From the NCBI RefSeq assembly GCF_000423025.1, contig NZ_AUHE01000001.1, positions 310,001-374,000 on the forward strand: a stretch of DNA of 64,000 nt, read 5' to 3'. Shown piece after piece: positions 53,870 through 62,246 of this stretch. Positions within the stretch are counted from its first letter, which is position 1. Each line of letters starts with the position of its first letter. The notes below the pieces were generated by a model. The model ran no database searches and had not been told where the DNA came from. It saw only the letters and a program-made list of their open reading frames with translations. The stretch comes from Gordonia shandongensis DSM 45094. Its GTDB lineage: Bacteria > Actinomycetota > Actinomycetes > Mycobacteriales > Mycobacteriaceae. The position numbers and the translations under genes are program-made.

Positions 53870-53918
53870 CCTCGGGTCGGATCGTCATCGACGACCGAAC
53901 CTCATCGGAGGTCGGACG

Positions 53919-54041
53919 TCACTCCTCGTCGCCGCCACCGAACTGGCTGCCGCCGTTCTCGTTCGAGCCGAGATCACCGAGCAGTGCGTTGAGGGTCTTC
54001 ATGAGGCCGTTGACGCCGGAGATGTCTGGGATGTCACCCAT
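53919..54041 (-). CDS. Small protein of 40 residues, paralogue of the next one
   Basis: Reads MGDIPDISGVNGLMKTLNAL and continues with LLGDLG and an acidic, Gly-rich tail ending GGGDEE. GAAAGG lies seven bases before the ATG. No signal peptide; residues 8-24 would form an amphipathic helix. Strongly similar to the 35-residue gene at 54400 in start context, sequence pattern (MG..PD.SG...MKT.NAL) and downstream terminator. It has its own structured leader (54079) and terminator, as for a well-expressed monocistronic gene. Function unknown; compare the tiny mycoloylated porins PorA/PorH of Corynebacterium, which also lack signal peptides. Confidence 0.8.
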   Translation of the reverse strand: MGDIPDISGVNGLMKTLNALLGDLGSNENGGSQFGGGDEE

Positions 54042-54335
54042 GATCGTGCCTTTCGTTCGTACATCGGGGAATTGTCGGCCACAGATAACCGGCGAGCCGG
54101 TCTCTGTGGTCCATTCGGACTATAGCGACATGAGATGCGGGTAACACTCGAATCGGAAACCGCTTCGTGTCTCATCGAGGCGAGAATCACCCTCGATGTC
54201 GCCGTCTGTCCTGCTCAGGACACTATGACGAGACCGCTGATCCTTCCATCGGAGGACAGAAACACGGCACAGAAGTGCACTCGCCGCCCCAAAATCGTCG
54301 TCCGGCGACCACCGCTCGCCCCCCCGCGAACGCCG
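54042..54335. other. Intergenic region between the two small genes
   Basis: No convincing protein-coding frame. It holds the promoter and leader of the 40-residue gene (a TATAGT on the minus strand near 54117-54122 is a possible -10) and the hairpin at 54079. The remainder shows nothing recognisable. Confidence 0.6.
54079..54109 (-). promoter_or_regulatory. Leader hairpin upstream of the 40-residue gene
   Basis: CCACAGA (54079) pairs with TCTGTGG (54103), enclosing ACCGG/CCGGT. It lies 38 bases before the start codon in the untranslated leader or promoter. The other small gene also has a nested hairpin at a similar distance. Confidence 0.5.
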
Positions 54336-54378
54336 CCGGGCGGGTCACGGTGCTCGCAGCGCACCGTGACCCGCCCGG
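54336..54378 (-). terminator. Terminator of the second small gene
   Basis: Perfect 18-base arms (CCGGGCGGGTCACGGTGC and inverse) around a seven-base loop GCTGCGA, 21 bases after the stop. Very strong. Confidence 0.88.
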
Positions 54379-54399
54379 GGGTCGATTCGGGGGTCGGAC

Positions 54400-54507
54400 T
54401 CAGTCCTCGGCGTCGTCCTCGCCGCCGCTGGAGCCGACCTGGGCCATGAGGGCGTTGATCGTCTTCATGAAGCCCTCGATGCCGGACGTATCGGGCAAGC
54501 TACCCAT
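54400..54507 (-). CDS. Small protein of 35 residues, paralogue of the previous one
   Basis: Reads MGSLPDTSGIEGFMKTINAL, then MAQVGSSGG and an acidic tail ending DDAED. GAAAGG seven bases before the ATG, as in its paralogue. About half of the first 20 positions are identical between the two and most other changes are conservative, so they arose by duplication and are under selection as proteins. No signal peptide or membrane span; amphipathic helix plus acidic tail. Followed by a perfect terminator. Confidence 0.8.
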   Translation of the reverse strand: MGSLPDTSGIEGFMKTINALMAQVGSSGGEDDAED

Positions 54508-54540
54508 GGGAACACCTTTCACTCACTGTCGGGGAACGAC

Positions 54541-54617
54541 GATCCGGCCCCGTCCCCGAGCGGTCCGGATCGTCTGTTCGGACGATACGTCGGGCCGTGC
54601 GGAAACGGGGCCGGATC
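54541..54617 (-). promoter_or_regulatory. Nested hairpin between fadA6 and the 35-residue gene
   Basis: Outer perfect arms GATCCGGCCCCGT (54541) and ACGGGGCCGGATC (54605), inner arms ATCGTC/GACGAT. It could be the fadA6 terminator (47 bases after its stop) or a structured leader of the small gene (34 bases before its start). Confidence 0.55.
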
Positions 54618-54663
54618 CGGTCACGACGGCACATTCGTGACGCGGCGAGTCGGCGCTCGGCGG

Positions 54664-55821
54664 TCAGCCGAGGCGTTCGATGACGGTGACGTTGGCCGTG
54701 CCGCCGCCCTCGCACATCGTCTGCAGTCCGTAGCGTCCGCCGGTGCGCTCCAACTCGTTGAGCAGAGTCGCGAACAGCTTGGCCCCGGTGGCGCCCAGCG
54801 GGTGCCCGAGTGCGATGCCGCCGCCGTTGGGATTCACCCGATCCGGATCGGCACCGGTCTCCTTGAGCCACGAGAGGACCACCGGCGCGAACGCCTCGTT
54901 GATCTCCACCACGTCGATGTCGTCAATGCTCAGCCCGGTCTTCGCCAGCGCGTACTCGGTCGCCGGGATCGGTGCCGAGAGCATCATCACCGGATCGTCG
55001 CCGCGCACCGACATGTGGTGGATGCGGGCCCGCGGCGTGAGACCGTACTGCGCCAGCGCCCGCTCGGACACCACGAGCGTCGCCGAGGCGCCGTCGCAGA
55101 TCTGCGAAGCCACCGCCGCGGTGAGCTGCGACCCCTCGGCCAGGACGTCGAGGGACGCCATCTTCTCCAGGCTCGTCTCCCGCGGGCACTCGTCGACCAC
55201 GCAGTCGCCCAACGGCACGTATTCGTCGTCGAAGCGACCGGCGTCGATGGCCGCCCGAGCGCGCTGATGACTGCGGAGCGCGAACTCCTCCATCTCCAGT
55301 CGGGAGATGTTCCACTTCTTCGCGATCATGTCGGCGCCGACGAACTGGCTGATCTCCTGGTCGCCGAACCGCTCCACCCAGCCCGTCGACTCCGCCGTCG
55401 GGGTGGTGAAGCCGAACTGCTGACCGGCGATCATCGCCTGGCTGATCGGGATGGCGCTCATGTTCTGGACACCGCCGGCCAGGACGACGTCCTGCGTGCC
55501 GCTCATGACGGCCTGCGCCGCGAAGTGGATGGCCTGCTGGCTCGACCCGCACTGGCGGTCGACGGTGGTCCCCGGGACGCCCAGCGGCATCCCGGCCGCC
55601 AGCCAGGCGGTGCGCGCGATGTTGCCGGCCTGCGGACCGATCGTGTCGACGCAGCCGAACACCACGTCGTCGACGACCTCGGGGTCGATCCCGGTGCGCT
55701 CGACGATCGCGCGGATCACGTGCGCGCCCATGTCGGCGGGGTGGACGGCGGCGAGCGAGCCGCCGCGCTTGCCGACCGGCGTGCGGACGGCGTCGACGAT
55801 GTAGGCCTGGGGTGTGGTCAT
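54664..55821 (-). CDS. fadA6: Steroid-ring thiolase FadA6
   Basis: 385-residue thiolase: TTVDRQCGSSQQAIHFAAQA with the nucleophile Cys near 89, [34 protein letters not shown] (catalytic His) and the second Cys in TMCEGGGTANVTVIE. By sequence and its association with kstR2/ipdF/fadE30 this is FadA6 (Rv3556c), which cleaves a CoA thioester during ring-C/D degradation. Downstream of ipdF on the same strand after 45 bases. Confidence 0.92.
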   Translation of the reverse strand: MTTPQAYIVDAVRTPVGKRGGSLAAVHPADMGAHVIRAIVERTGIDPEVVDDVVFGCVDTIGPQAGNIARTAWLAAGMPLGVPGTTVDRQCGSSQQAIHFAAQAVMSGTQDVVLAGGVQNMSAIPISQAMIAGQQFGFTTPTAESTGWVERFGDQEISQFVGADMIAKKWNISRLEMEEFALRSHQRARAAIDAGRFDDEYVPLGDCVVDECPRETSLEKMASLDVLAEGSQLTAAVASQICDGASATLVVSERALAQYGLTPRARIHHMSVRGDDPVMMLSAPIPATEYALAKTGLSIDDIDVVEINEAFAPVVLSWLKETGADPDRVNPNGGGIALGHPLGATGAKLFATLLNELERTGGRYGLQTMCEGGGTANVTVIERLG

Positions 55822-55866
55822 GGTGTCTCCCTGGTGGTGAAGTGCTGGAACGTCGGGCGCCGACCG

Positions 55867-56673
55867 TCAGGCGCGCTGACTGGAGATCGAGACGATCTCG
55901 CCGGTCAGATAGGTGGTGTAGTCGCTGGCGAGCATCGCGATGGTCGCCGCGATCTCCCAGACCTCGGCGGCGCGACCGTACGCCTCGCGGGAGGCCAGTT
56001 CGTCGAGCAGCTCGTCGGTCGTGACCTTGGCCAGGAACGGGTGCTTGGCGATCGACGGCGCGACGGCGTTGATGCGGACCCCGTGGTCGGCGGCCTCCAC
56101 CGCCGAACACCGGGTGAGCGCCATGACTCCGGCCTTGGCGGCCGCGTAGTGCGCCTGACCGCGCTGAGCCCGCCACCCCAGAACCGAGGCGTTGTTCACC
56201 AGGACGCCACCGTGCCCGGCGTCGCGGAAGTACCGCAGCGCGGCGCGGGTGGCGCGGAACGTGCTGTTCAGGGTGATGTCCAGGACGCGGTCCCACTGTT
56301 CGTCGGTCATGTCGGCCACCGGCGTCTCACCGCCCAGTCCGGCGTTGTTGACCATGACGTCGATGCGGCCGAGCTGCTCGGCGGCCGAGGCGACGAGGGC
56401 GTCGACCTGGTCGGTGCTCGAGACGTCGCAGACGAACGACGTGACGGTGCGGTCGCCGAACTCGCCGCGCAGCGTGTCGACCGTCTCGCCGAGGCGCCGC
56501 TCATGGAAGTCGGAGACCAGCACGTCGGCGCCCTCCATGAGGGCGCGTCGGGCGGTCGCGAAGCCGATGCCGGTGCCGGCGGCCGCGGTGACGACGACCT
56601 TCTTGCCTGCCAGCAGGTTGTGGCCGGCCACCTCGGCGGGCGGGGTGGCCAACGGTGAGACGGGAGTGTTCAT
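55867..56673 (-). CDS. ipdF: 5-oxo/5-hydroxy HIP-CoA beta-oxidation SDR IpdF
   Basis: 268-residue SDR. VVVTAAAGTGIGFATARRAL is the cofactor loop in the unusual TAAAGTGIG form shared with Rv3559c; VNNAGLGGETPVADMTDEQW and active site YAAAKAGVMALTRCSAVEA follow. IpdF reduces or oxidises the 5-oxo group of HIP-CoA derivatives. Overlaps the fadE30 stop by four bases (ATGA). Confidence 0.92.
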   Translation of the reverse strand: MNTPVSPLATPPAEVAGHNLLAGKKVVVTAAAGTGIGFATARRALMEGADVLVSDFHERRLGETVDTLRGEFGDRTVTSFVCDVSSTDQVDALVASAAEQLGRIDVMVNNAGLGGETPVADMTDEQWDRVLDITLNSTFRATRAALRYFRDAGHGGVLVNNASVLGWRAQRGQAHYAAAKAGVMALTRCSAVEAADHGVRINAVAPSIAKHPFLAKVTTDELLDELASREAYGRAAEVWEIAATIAMLASDYTTYLTGEIVSISSQRA

Positions 56674-57932
56674 GCGCGTGCCTCTCGGGGTAGGCCGAGC
56701 ACTCGCTCGGCGATGATGTTGCGCTGCACCTCGTTCGAGCCGCCGTAGATGGTGTCGGCGCGAGTGAAGAGCAGGAGTCGTTGCCATTCGTCGAGTTCGA
56801 CGTGCTCGGGGTCGCGGATGTCGTTGGCGCGGCCCTCGGTGGTCGCGGCCGGTCCGATGAGCGACGGCGCCCCCACGACGGCGACGGCGAGTTCGCCGAG
56901 GTCGCGGTGCCAGTTGCCCCACAGCAGTTTGGTCACCGACGCCGCGCCGGTCGCCGAGACGATGTCGCCGGCGAGGGTCCGCTGGGCGTTGGCCTCCATG
57001 ACGGTCAGGCCGACCTTGGCCCGTCGCAGGCGAGCGGCGATCTCGGGGTCGTCGATGGATCCGTTGCGGCGGGCGAGGTCGATGATGCTCTCGAGTTCGC
57101 GCCGGAAGCCGACCTGTTGGCCGAGTGTGGAGACGCCGCGCTCGAACTGGAGCAGGCCCATCGCGACCTTCCATCCCTCGCCGGGGTCGCCGACGATGAG
57201 GTCGGCGTCGGTGACGGCGTCGTCGAAGAAGACCTCGTTGAACTCCGAGGTCCCGGTGATCTGTTGGATCGGCCGGATGGTGACGCCGTCCTGGTCGAGC
57301 GGGACGAGCAGGAAGCTGAGGCCCCGGTGTCGGGCGGAGCCCTTCTCGGTGCGGGCGATCACGAAGCACCACTGCGACAGGTGGGCCAGCGACGTCCAGA
57401 TCTTCTGCCCGTTGATCACCCAGTGGTCGCCGTCGAGGGCCGCGGAGGTGGCGACGGCCGCCAGGTCGCTGCCGGCGCCGGGCTCGGAGTATCCCTGCGC
57501 CCAGAGTTCGGTGACGTCGACGATCGGCGGCAGGAAGCGCTTCTGCTGTTCGGGTGTCCCGTATTCGATGATGGTGGGACCGAGGAGTTCTTCGCCGAGG
57601 TGGTTGACGCGGGCCGGCGCGTTGGCGCGGGCGTATTCGCGGTGGAAGATGATGCGCTGTTCGATGGTGGCGCCGCGGCCGCCGTGTTCCACGGGCCAGC
57701 CGAGGCAGGTCCACCCGGCGGCGGCCAGGTGGCGGTCCCATTCGAGCCGCTGCTCGAAGTACTCGTGTTCGCTGCCGGGTCCGCCGCGGCCGCGCAGTTC
57801 GGCGAAGTGCCCGACCAGGTTCTCGTCCAGCCAGTCGCGGACCGCCCCGGCGAACACGTCGGCGGCGTTCTCGGTGCGTGCTGCCCATTCGCCGAGATCG
57901 ACGCTGCGATCGGCGAGATTGATCGACGTCAT
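56670..57932 (-). CDS. fadE30: Acyl-CoA dehydrogenase FadE30
   Basis: 420 residues: GWPVEHGGRGATIEQRIIFH, AQGYSEPGAGSDLAAVATSA and WVINGQKIWTSLAHLSQWCF, and TIYGGSNEVQRNIIAERVLG at the end are standard acyl-CoA dehydrogenase blocks. FadE30 (Rv3560c) carries out the first dehydrogenation of HIP-CoA. Divergent from fadD3 with a shared KstR2-type box, as in mycobacteria. Confidence 0.93.
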   Translation of the reverse strand: MTSINLADRSVDLGEWAARTENAADVFAGAVRDWLDENLVGHFAELRGRGGPGSEHEYFEQRLEWDRHLAAAGWTCLGWPVEHGGRGATIEQRIIFHREYARANAPARVNHLGEELLGPTIIEYGTPEQQKRFLPPIVDVTELWAQGYSEPGAGSDLAAVATSAALDGDHWVINGQKIWTSLAHLSQWCFVIARTEKGSARHRGLSFLLVPLDQDGVTIRPIQQITGTSEFNEVFFDDAVTDADLIVGDPGEGWKVAMGLLQFERGVSTLGQQVGFRRELESIIDLARRNGSIDDPEIAARLRRAKVGLTVMEANAQRTLAGDIVSATGAASVTKLLWGNWHRDLGELAVAVVGAPSLIGPAATTEGRANDIRDPEHVELDEWQRLLLFTRADTIYGGSNEVQRNIIAERVLGLPREARA

Positions 57933-57948
57933 ATCGCTAGCTTAACCT

Positions 57949-57966
57949 ACCAAGCATTTGCTAGGT
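57949..57966. promoter_or_regulatory. KstR2-type operator between fadE30 and fadD3
   Basis: ACCAAGCATTTGCTAGGT, the same as the box at 37442 over the first 14 bases, with ACC/GGT outer arms. It ends seven bases before the fadD3 ATG. Confidence 0.82.
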
Positions 57967-57973
57967 TTTGTTC

Positions 57974-59533
57974 ATGCTTCCGACACCGCTGACCACCACC
58001 GCCGCCCTGCTCGACGCCGAGTCGCAGTGGCCGGAGGAACTCGCGATCGTCGACGACCAGTGGGCCGAACCCGTCTCCCTGACCTGGGCGCAGCTCGCCG
58101 ACCGCGCCCGCCGCTTCGCCGCCGGACTGGTGGAACTCGGCGTCCGACCCGGCGACCGCGTCGCACTGTGGGCGCCCAACAGCCACCACTGGCCTGTCGC
58201 GACGCTCGGCATCCACTCCGCGGGCGCCGTGCTGGTGCCGCTCAACACCCGGTACACCACCCACGAGGCCGCCGACATCATCGACCGCGCCGGGGCGCGC
58301 GTGGTGATCGCGTCGGGACTCTTCGCGGGCATCGACCGCCTCGCCGAGGTGATGGCCTCGCCGATCCCCGCCGGCCGAACCGTCATCTCCATCCCGCTCG
58401 AGGACGACGCCGCCCACGACGGCGCCGTCACCTGGGACGCCCTGCTCGACTCGGCCACCGACGCCTCCGTCGCCGTGGTCCGCGAACGCGCCGCCGCGGT
58501 CCGAGAGGACGACCTGTCCGACATCCTGTTCACCTCCGGCACCACCGGAGCCCCCAAGGGGGTGATGGCCGAGCACCGTCACACCCTGCACGGCGCACAC
58601 GCGTGGGGCGCCAACATCGCGCTGCGCCCCGGCGACCGCTACCTGATGGCCAACCCGTACTTCCACACCTTCGGCTACAAGGCCGGCATCCTGCCGGCGC
58701 TCCTGTTCGGCGTCACCATGCACCCGTTGGCCGTGTACTCCCCCGCCGACGCGATGCGCGCGGTCTCCCGCCACGGCATCACCGTGTTCCCCGGCGCGCC
58801 GACGATCTTCCAGACCATTCTCGACGATCCGGCGCGCGCCGAGCACGACCTGTCGACCCTGCGGGCCGTCGTCACCGGCGCGACCATCGTCCCGGTGGTC
58901 CTCATCGAACGACTCCAGTCCGAGCTGGGCGTCGACACCGTCGTCACCGCCTACGGGCAGACCGAGACGAGCGGCTTCATCACCACCTGCCGCCCCGATG
59001 ACGACGCCGTCACGATCGCGACCACGTGCGGCCGCGCGTTCGACGGCATGGAGGTCGCGCTCGGCGAGGTCGACGAGAACGGCGCGGGCGAGGTCCTCAC
59101 CCGCGGAACCATGGTGATGCGCGGCTACCTCGACGATCCCGCGGCGACCGCGGAGACCATCGACGCCGACGGCTGGCTCCACACCGGCGACGTCGGGCGG
59201 CTCGACGCCGACGGCAACCTGACCATCACCGACCGTCTCAAGGACATGTACATCTGCGGCGGCTTCAACGTCTACCCCGCCGAGGTGGAGCAGGCCCTCG
59301 CGCGGATCCCGGGCGTCACCGAGGTGGCCGTCATCGGCGTCCCCGACGATCGCCTCGGCGAGGTCGGGAAGGCCTTCCTCACCGTCAGGGACGGCGCGCG
59401 GGTGAGCACCGACGACGTGATCGCCCACGCCCGCGAACACCTCGCGAACTTCAAGGTGCCGCGTTCGGTGGAGATCATCGACGCCTTCCCGCGCAATGCG
59501 TCGGGCAAGATCCTCAAACGGTCGATGCGCTGA
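57974..59533 (+). CDS. fadD3: HIP-CoA synthetase FadD3
   Basis: 519 residues: ILFTSGTTGAPKGVMAEHRH at about 184-203, TAYGQTETSGFITTC, GWLHTGDVGRLDADG, DRLKDMYICGGFNVYPAEVE and the C-terminal catalytic Lys in NASGKILKRSMR. FadD3 (Rv3561) activates HIP, the bicyclic propionate left after loss of rings A and B, and so produces the KstR2 ligand. The ATG at 57974 has no ribosome site and is seven bases after the operator, suggesting a leaderless mRNA. fadE31-33 do not follow here. Confidence 0.93.
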   Translation: MLPTPLTTTAALLDAESQWPEELAIVDDQWAEPVSLTWAQLADRARRFAAGLVELGVRPGDRVALWAPNSHHWPVATLGIHSAGAVLVPLNTRYTTHEAADIIDRAGARVVIASGLFAGIDRLAEVMASPIPAGRTVISIPLEDDAAHDGAVTWDALLDSATDASVAVVRERAAAVREDDLSDILFTSGTTGAPKGVMAEHRHTLHGAHAWGANIALRPGDRYLMANPYFHTFGYKAGILPALLFGVTMHPLAVYSPADAMRAVSRHGITVFPGAPTIFQTILDDPARAEHDLSTLRAVVTGATIVPVVLIERLQSELGVDTVVTAYGQTETSGFITTCRPDDDAVTIATTCGRAFDGMEVALGEVDENGAGEVLTRGTMVMRGYLDDPAATAETIDADGWLHTGDVGRLDADGNLTITDRLKDMYICGGFNVYPAEVEQALARIPGVTEVAVIGVPDDRLGEVGKAFLTVRDGARVSTDDVIAHAREHLANFKVPRSVEIIDAFPRNASGKILKRSMR

Positions 59534-59542
59534 GGTTCGGTC

Positions 59543-59616
59543 GTCAGGCCCCGTCGCGGAGCGACACCGGTCAAACCCCGTCGCGGAGCGACACCCGTCA
59601 AACCCCGTCGCGGCGG
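59543..59616. repeat. 27-bp tandem repeat (2.7 copies) between convergent genes
   Basis: CCCCGTCGCGGAGCGACACC-containing units start at 59543, 59570 and 59597. The last is the 3' end of the minus-strand acyl-CoA ligase gene, so its final codons and stop have been copied downstream twice. Confidence 0.9.
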
Positions 59617-61136
59617 AGCAGGAACCGCTGGATCTTTCCGCTCGGCGTCTTGGGCAGCCCGTCGACGAAGTGCACGGTGCGCGGATAGGCGTGCTTGGAG
59701 TACTCGTCGCGGACGAGGTTCTTCAGCTCGGCCGCCAACTCGTCGCCCGCCTCGTAGCCGCCGTTGAGGACCACGAAGGCCTCCACGACCTCGCCGCGGA
59801 TGCCCTCGGGGTCGGGACGGCCGACGACGGCCACCTCGTTGACGGCCGGGTGGCCCGCCAGGACGCTCTCGACGTCGAACGGTCCGATCCGGTAGCCCGC
59901 GGCGAGGATCACGTCGTCGTCACGGGATGTGAACGCGAAGTAGCCGTCGGAGTCGACGGTGCCGGTGTCGGCCGTCAGGTACCAGGCGCCGTCGGCGGTG
60001 AACCGTTCGGCCGTCTTGTCGGGCGCCGCGTCGTACCCGGTGAACCAGAGCAGCGGGCTGCCCGCCACGTCGATCGCGATCTGCCCGTCGACGAGGCCCG
60101 CCGCATAGCCGGGCATCGGATGCCCCATCGACCCCGGTTTGAGCGGCTGCGCCACCTCCGGATGCCAGTGGTTGCCGATGACCATGCCGAGTTCGGTCTG
60201 CCCGTACTGGTCGCGGACCTCGCAGCCGAGTTCGCGCACACCCCACGACACGATGTCGGGCGTGAGCGGCTCACCGGCCGACGACGCGCGGCGCAGCGTG
60301 ATCCCCGACAGGTCGGCGCCGGCCCGCATCGCCCGGTAGATCGTCGGCGCCGCGGCGAAGTTGGTGACACCGAATCGGCGGATCACCGCCACCGTCGACT
60401 CCGGTGTGAACCCGGTGTCGAACAGCAGGCTCGTTCGGCCGGCGACCATCGGCGCCAGCAGCGCGTAGTACAGGCCGTACGCCCATCCCGGGTCGGCCGC
60501 ATTCCAGAAGACGTCGTCGGCCGACACGTCGAGCGAGTAGTGCAGGTAGGTCTGGAACGACGCGAGGCAGCGCAGCGGCACCGGGACGCCCTTCGGCTTG
60601 CCGGTGGTGCCGGACGTGTAGAGCTGCACCAGCGGTGCATCGCCGCCGATCGCTACGGACTCCGCGAGGGCGTCGGCCGTCGTCGACTCGGCGACCAGCT
60701 CGTCGACGTCGAGCACCGTCACCGTCTCGATGGGATCGACCTTGGCACGCTGGCCGGCGTCGGTGACGACCACCTCGGCCTTGGCGCCCTCGGTGCGCAG
60801 TTCGATGGCGCCGGTCGCGAACGCCGTGAACAGCGGGACGTGGACGGCGCCGAGACGCCACAGCGCGAGGAGCGTGACCACCAGGGCGCGCCGCTTGCCG
60901 AGCAGCACCGGCACGCGGTCGCCGCGGCCGACGCCGTGCCCGCGCAGGACCGTCGCCATCCGCTTCGACTCGTCGGCGAGTTCGCCCCACGTCATCGACA
61001 CGGCCGTCAGATCCGGGTCGACGAGGGTGAAGGCGATCGCGTCCCGGTCGTGCCGGTCGCAGAGCAGATCCGCGGCACTCGCATCGCGGGCGCCGTAGGC
61101 CTCCAGCCAGGCTCGGGTCTGCTGCTCCGCGTTCAT
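59598..61136 (-). CDS. Acyl-CoA synthetase, acetyl-CoA synthetase-like
   Basis: 512 residues: VQLYTSGTTGKPKGVPVPLR, DQYGQTELGMVIGNHW, WYLTADTGTVDSDGYFAFTS, DDVILAAGYRIGPFDVESVL, and TPSGKIQRFLLR with the catalytic Lys. NHWHPEVAQPLKPGSMGHPM resembles medium-chain/AcsA-type synthetases rather than FadD3 or FadD19. ATG at 61136 with CGGAGACC upstream. It lies divergent to the LuxR gene, which may control it. No KstR or KstR2 box seen, so its link to sterol use is only positional. Confidence 0.87.
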   Translation of the reverse strand: MNAEQQTRAWLEAYGARDASAADLLCDRHDRDAIAFTLVDPDLTAVSMTWGELADESKRMATVLRGHGVGRGDRVPVLLGKRRALVVTLLALWRLGAVHVPLFTAFATGAIELRTEGAKAEVVVTDAGQRAKVDPIETVTVLDVDELVAESTTADALAESVAIGGDAPLVQLYTSGTTGKPKGVPVPLRCLASFQTYLHYSLDVSADDVFWNAADPGWAYGLYYALLAPMVAGRTSLLFDTGFTPESTVAVIRRFGVTNFAAAPTIYRAMRAGADLSGITLRRASSAGEPLTPDIVSWGVRELGCEVRDQYGQTELGMVIGNHWHPEVAQPLKPGSMGHPMPGYAAGLVDGQIAIDVAGSPLLWFTGYDAAPDKTAERFTADGAWYLTADTGTVDSDGYFAFTSRDDDVILAAGYRIGPFDVESVLAGHPAVNEVAVVGRPDPEGIRGEVVEAFVVLNGGYEAGDELAAELKNLVRDEYSKHAYPRTVHFVDGLPKTPSGKIQRFLLRRDGV

Positions 61137-61173
61137 AAATGGTCTCCGTTCGATGGTGGTCGCACTTGTCTGG

Positions 61174-61186
61174 AACAATCGTTGTT
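61174..61186. promoter_or_regulatory. Small palindrome abutting the LuxR start
   Basis: AACAA-TCG-TTGTT directly before the GTG, in the divergent promoter of the acyl-CoA ligase and LuxR genes. Possibly an autoregulatory site; short. Confidence 0.3.
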
Positions 61187-62143
61187 GTGACGCCCACCAC
61201 CGACAACCCTCCGAAGAGGGGTACACCGCACAGGGGTGCTCCGAGCTGGGGTGCTCCGAGCAGGGGTACTCCCCTCGGGGGCGACGAATTGGCTCGCCAG
61301 CTCCGGCGGCCGCTCGAGCGGCTCCGCGAACGCAGCGGTGCCCACCTCACATTCGCCGGTCGCGTGGTCTCCGGGCGCGACGCACACGGCCGCGGTGCCG
61401 CCGACGAGACCGACGGCGGGACTGGCCGGAACATCGAGTTGAGTTACTTCGACGGCGATGTCGTCGGACCGCTGCGCGGTCTGCTGCTCGACTACGGTCA
61501 CGGGCTCGGCGGTCGAGTCCTCACGCGGCGGCGCGCCACCGCGCTGCACGACTACTTCCAGTCGCCGCTCATCACGCACACCTACGACGCGATCATCCGC
61601 GCCGAACAGCTGTACTCGATGGTCGCGGCGCCCATCATCGTCGGCACCAAGCACATCGGCGTGCTGTACGCGGCGCGGCGCAGTCGCCACGATCAACTCG
61701 ACGCCGCCCTCGACGCCGTCACCGACGAGGCGCGGGCCGTGGAGCAGCAGCTGACCGTCTCCGAGGTGCTCGGCACCCTCCGCACCGACGAGGATGAGCA
61801 CGAGCTCGCGTCGTGGCGTGCCCGGGTGCAGCAGTCGCACGCCCGCCTGCGGTCGTTGGCCGACGCGGTGTCGGACGAGACGGTCCGTCGGCAGATGTTG
61901 GAGATCGCGGCGGACCTCGCGGGCGACGCCCCCGGCGACGACGTCCCCGTCCACCTGACGCCCCGCGAGCAGGACGTCCTGTCGCTGCTCGGCGCCGGCC
62001 TGTCGAACCCGGCCATCGCCGAACGGCTCGGCATCGGCCTGCACACGGTGAAGGGTTACGTGAAGTCGCTCCTGCACAAGCTCGACGCGACCACCCGTTT
62101 CGAGGCGGTCGTCAACGCTCGGCGGGTCCGTCTCATCCCCTGA
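61187..62143 (+). CDS. GAF-LuxR transcriptional regulator
   Basis: 318 residues. A Pro/Gly-rich N-terminus built from a 15-bp repeat (about residues 10-30), a GAF-like domain (LTFAGRVVSGRDAHG ... YSMVAAPIIVGTKHIGVLYA) and a C-terminal LuxR helix-turn-helix (LTPREQDVLSLLGAGLSNPA, IAERLGIGLHTVKGYVKSLL). Such proteins sense small molecules and often regulate a neighbour; the divergent acyl-CoA ligase is the natural target. GTG at 61187 without a ribosome site. Confidence 0.85.
   Translation: MTPTTDNPPKRGTPHRGAPSWGAPSRGTPLGGDELARQLRRPLERLRERSGAHLTFAGRVVSGRDAHGRGAADETDGGTGRNIELSYFDGDVVGPLRGLLLDYGHGLGGRVLTRRRATALHDYFQSPLITHTYDAIIRAEQLYSMVAAPIIVGTKHIGVLYAARRSRHDQLDAALDAVTDEARAVEQQLTVSEVLGTLRTDEDEHELASWRARVQQSHARLRSLADAVSDETVRRQMLEIAADLAGDAPGDDVPVHLTPREQDVLSLLGAGLSNPAIAERLGIGLHTVKGYVKSLLHKLDATTRFEAVVNARRVRLIP
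61216..61275. repeat. 15-bp tandem repeat (4 copies) in the LuxR gene 5' end
   Basis: CTGGGGTGCTCCGAG-type units at 61216, 61231, 61246 and 61261, encoding the Arg/Gly/Ala/Pro-rich N-terminus. Confidence 0.9.
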
Positions 62144-62195
62144 GCAGCCGTCTCCTGAGCAGCCGTCTCCCGAGCAGCCGTCTCCCGAGCCCCCG
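62136..62195. repeat. 15-bp tandem repeat (4 copies) spanning the LuxR stop
   Basis: TCTCCTGAGCAGCCG-type units at 62136, 62151, 62166 and 62181. The first holds the stop codon (62141) and the second repeats TGA in the same frame; the later ones have CGA. Confidence 0.92.
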
Positions 62196-62246
62196 TGCCC
62201 TGCCTCGCCGGAGCGAAGGCGGCGTCTGCCTCTTCCCCGCCGACGG

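Noticed and set aside
53814-53888. Upstream start for the GNAT gene
   Set aside because: This stretch is a hairpin with the same loop as the neighbouring small-gene terminator; coding here is probably accidental.
53999-54190. 63-codon frame overlapping the small gene
   Set aside because: Wrong frame relative to the conserved paralogous peptide and no ribosome site or similarity.
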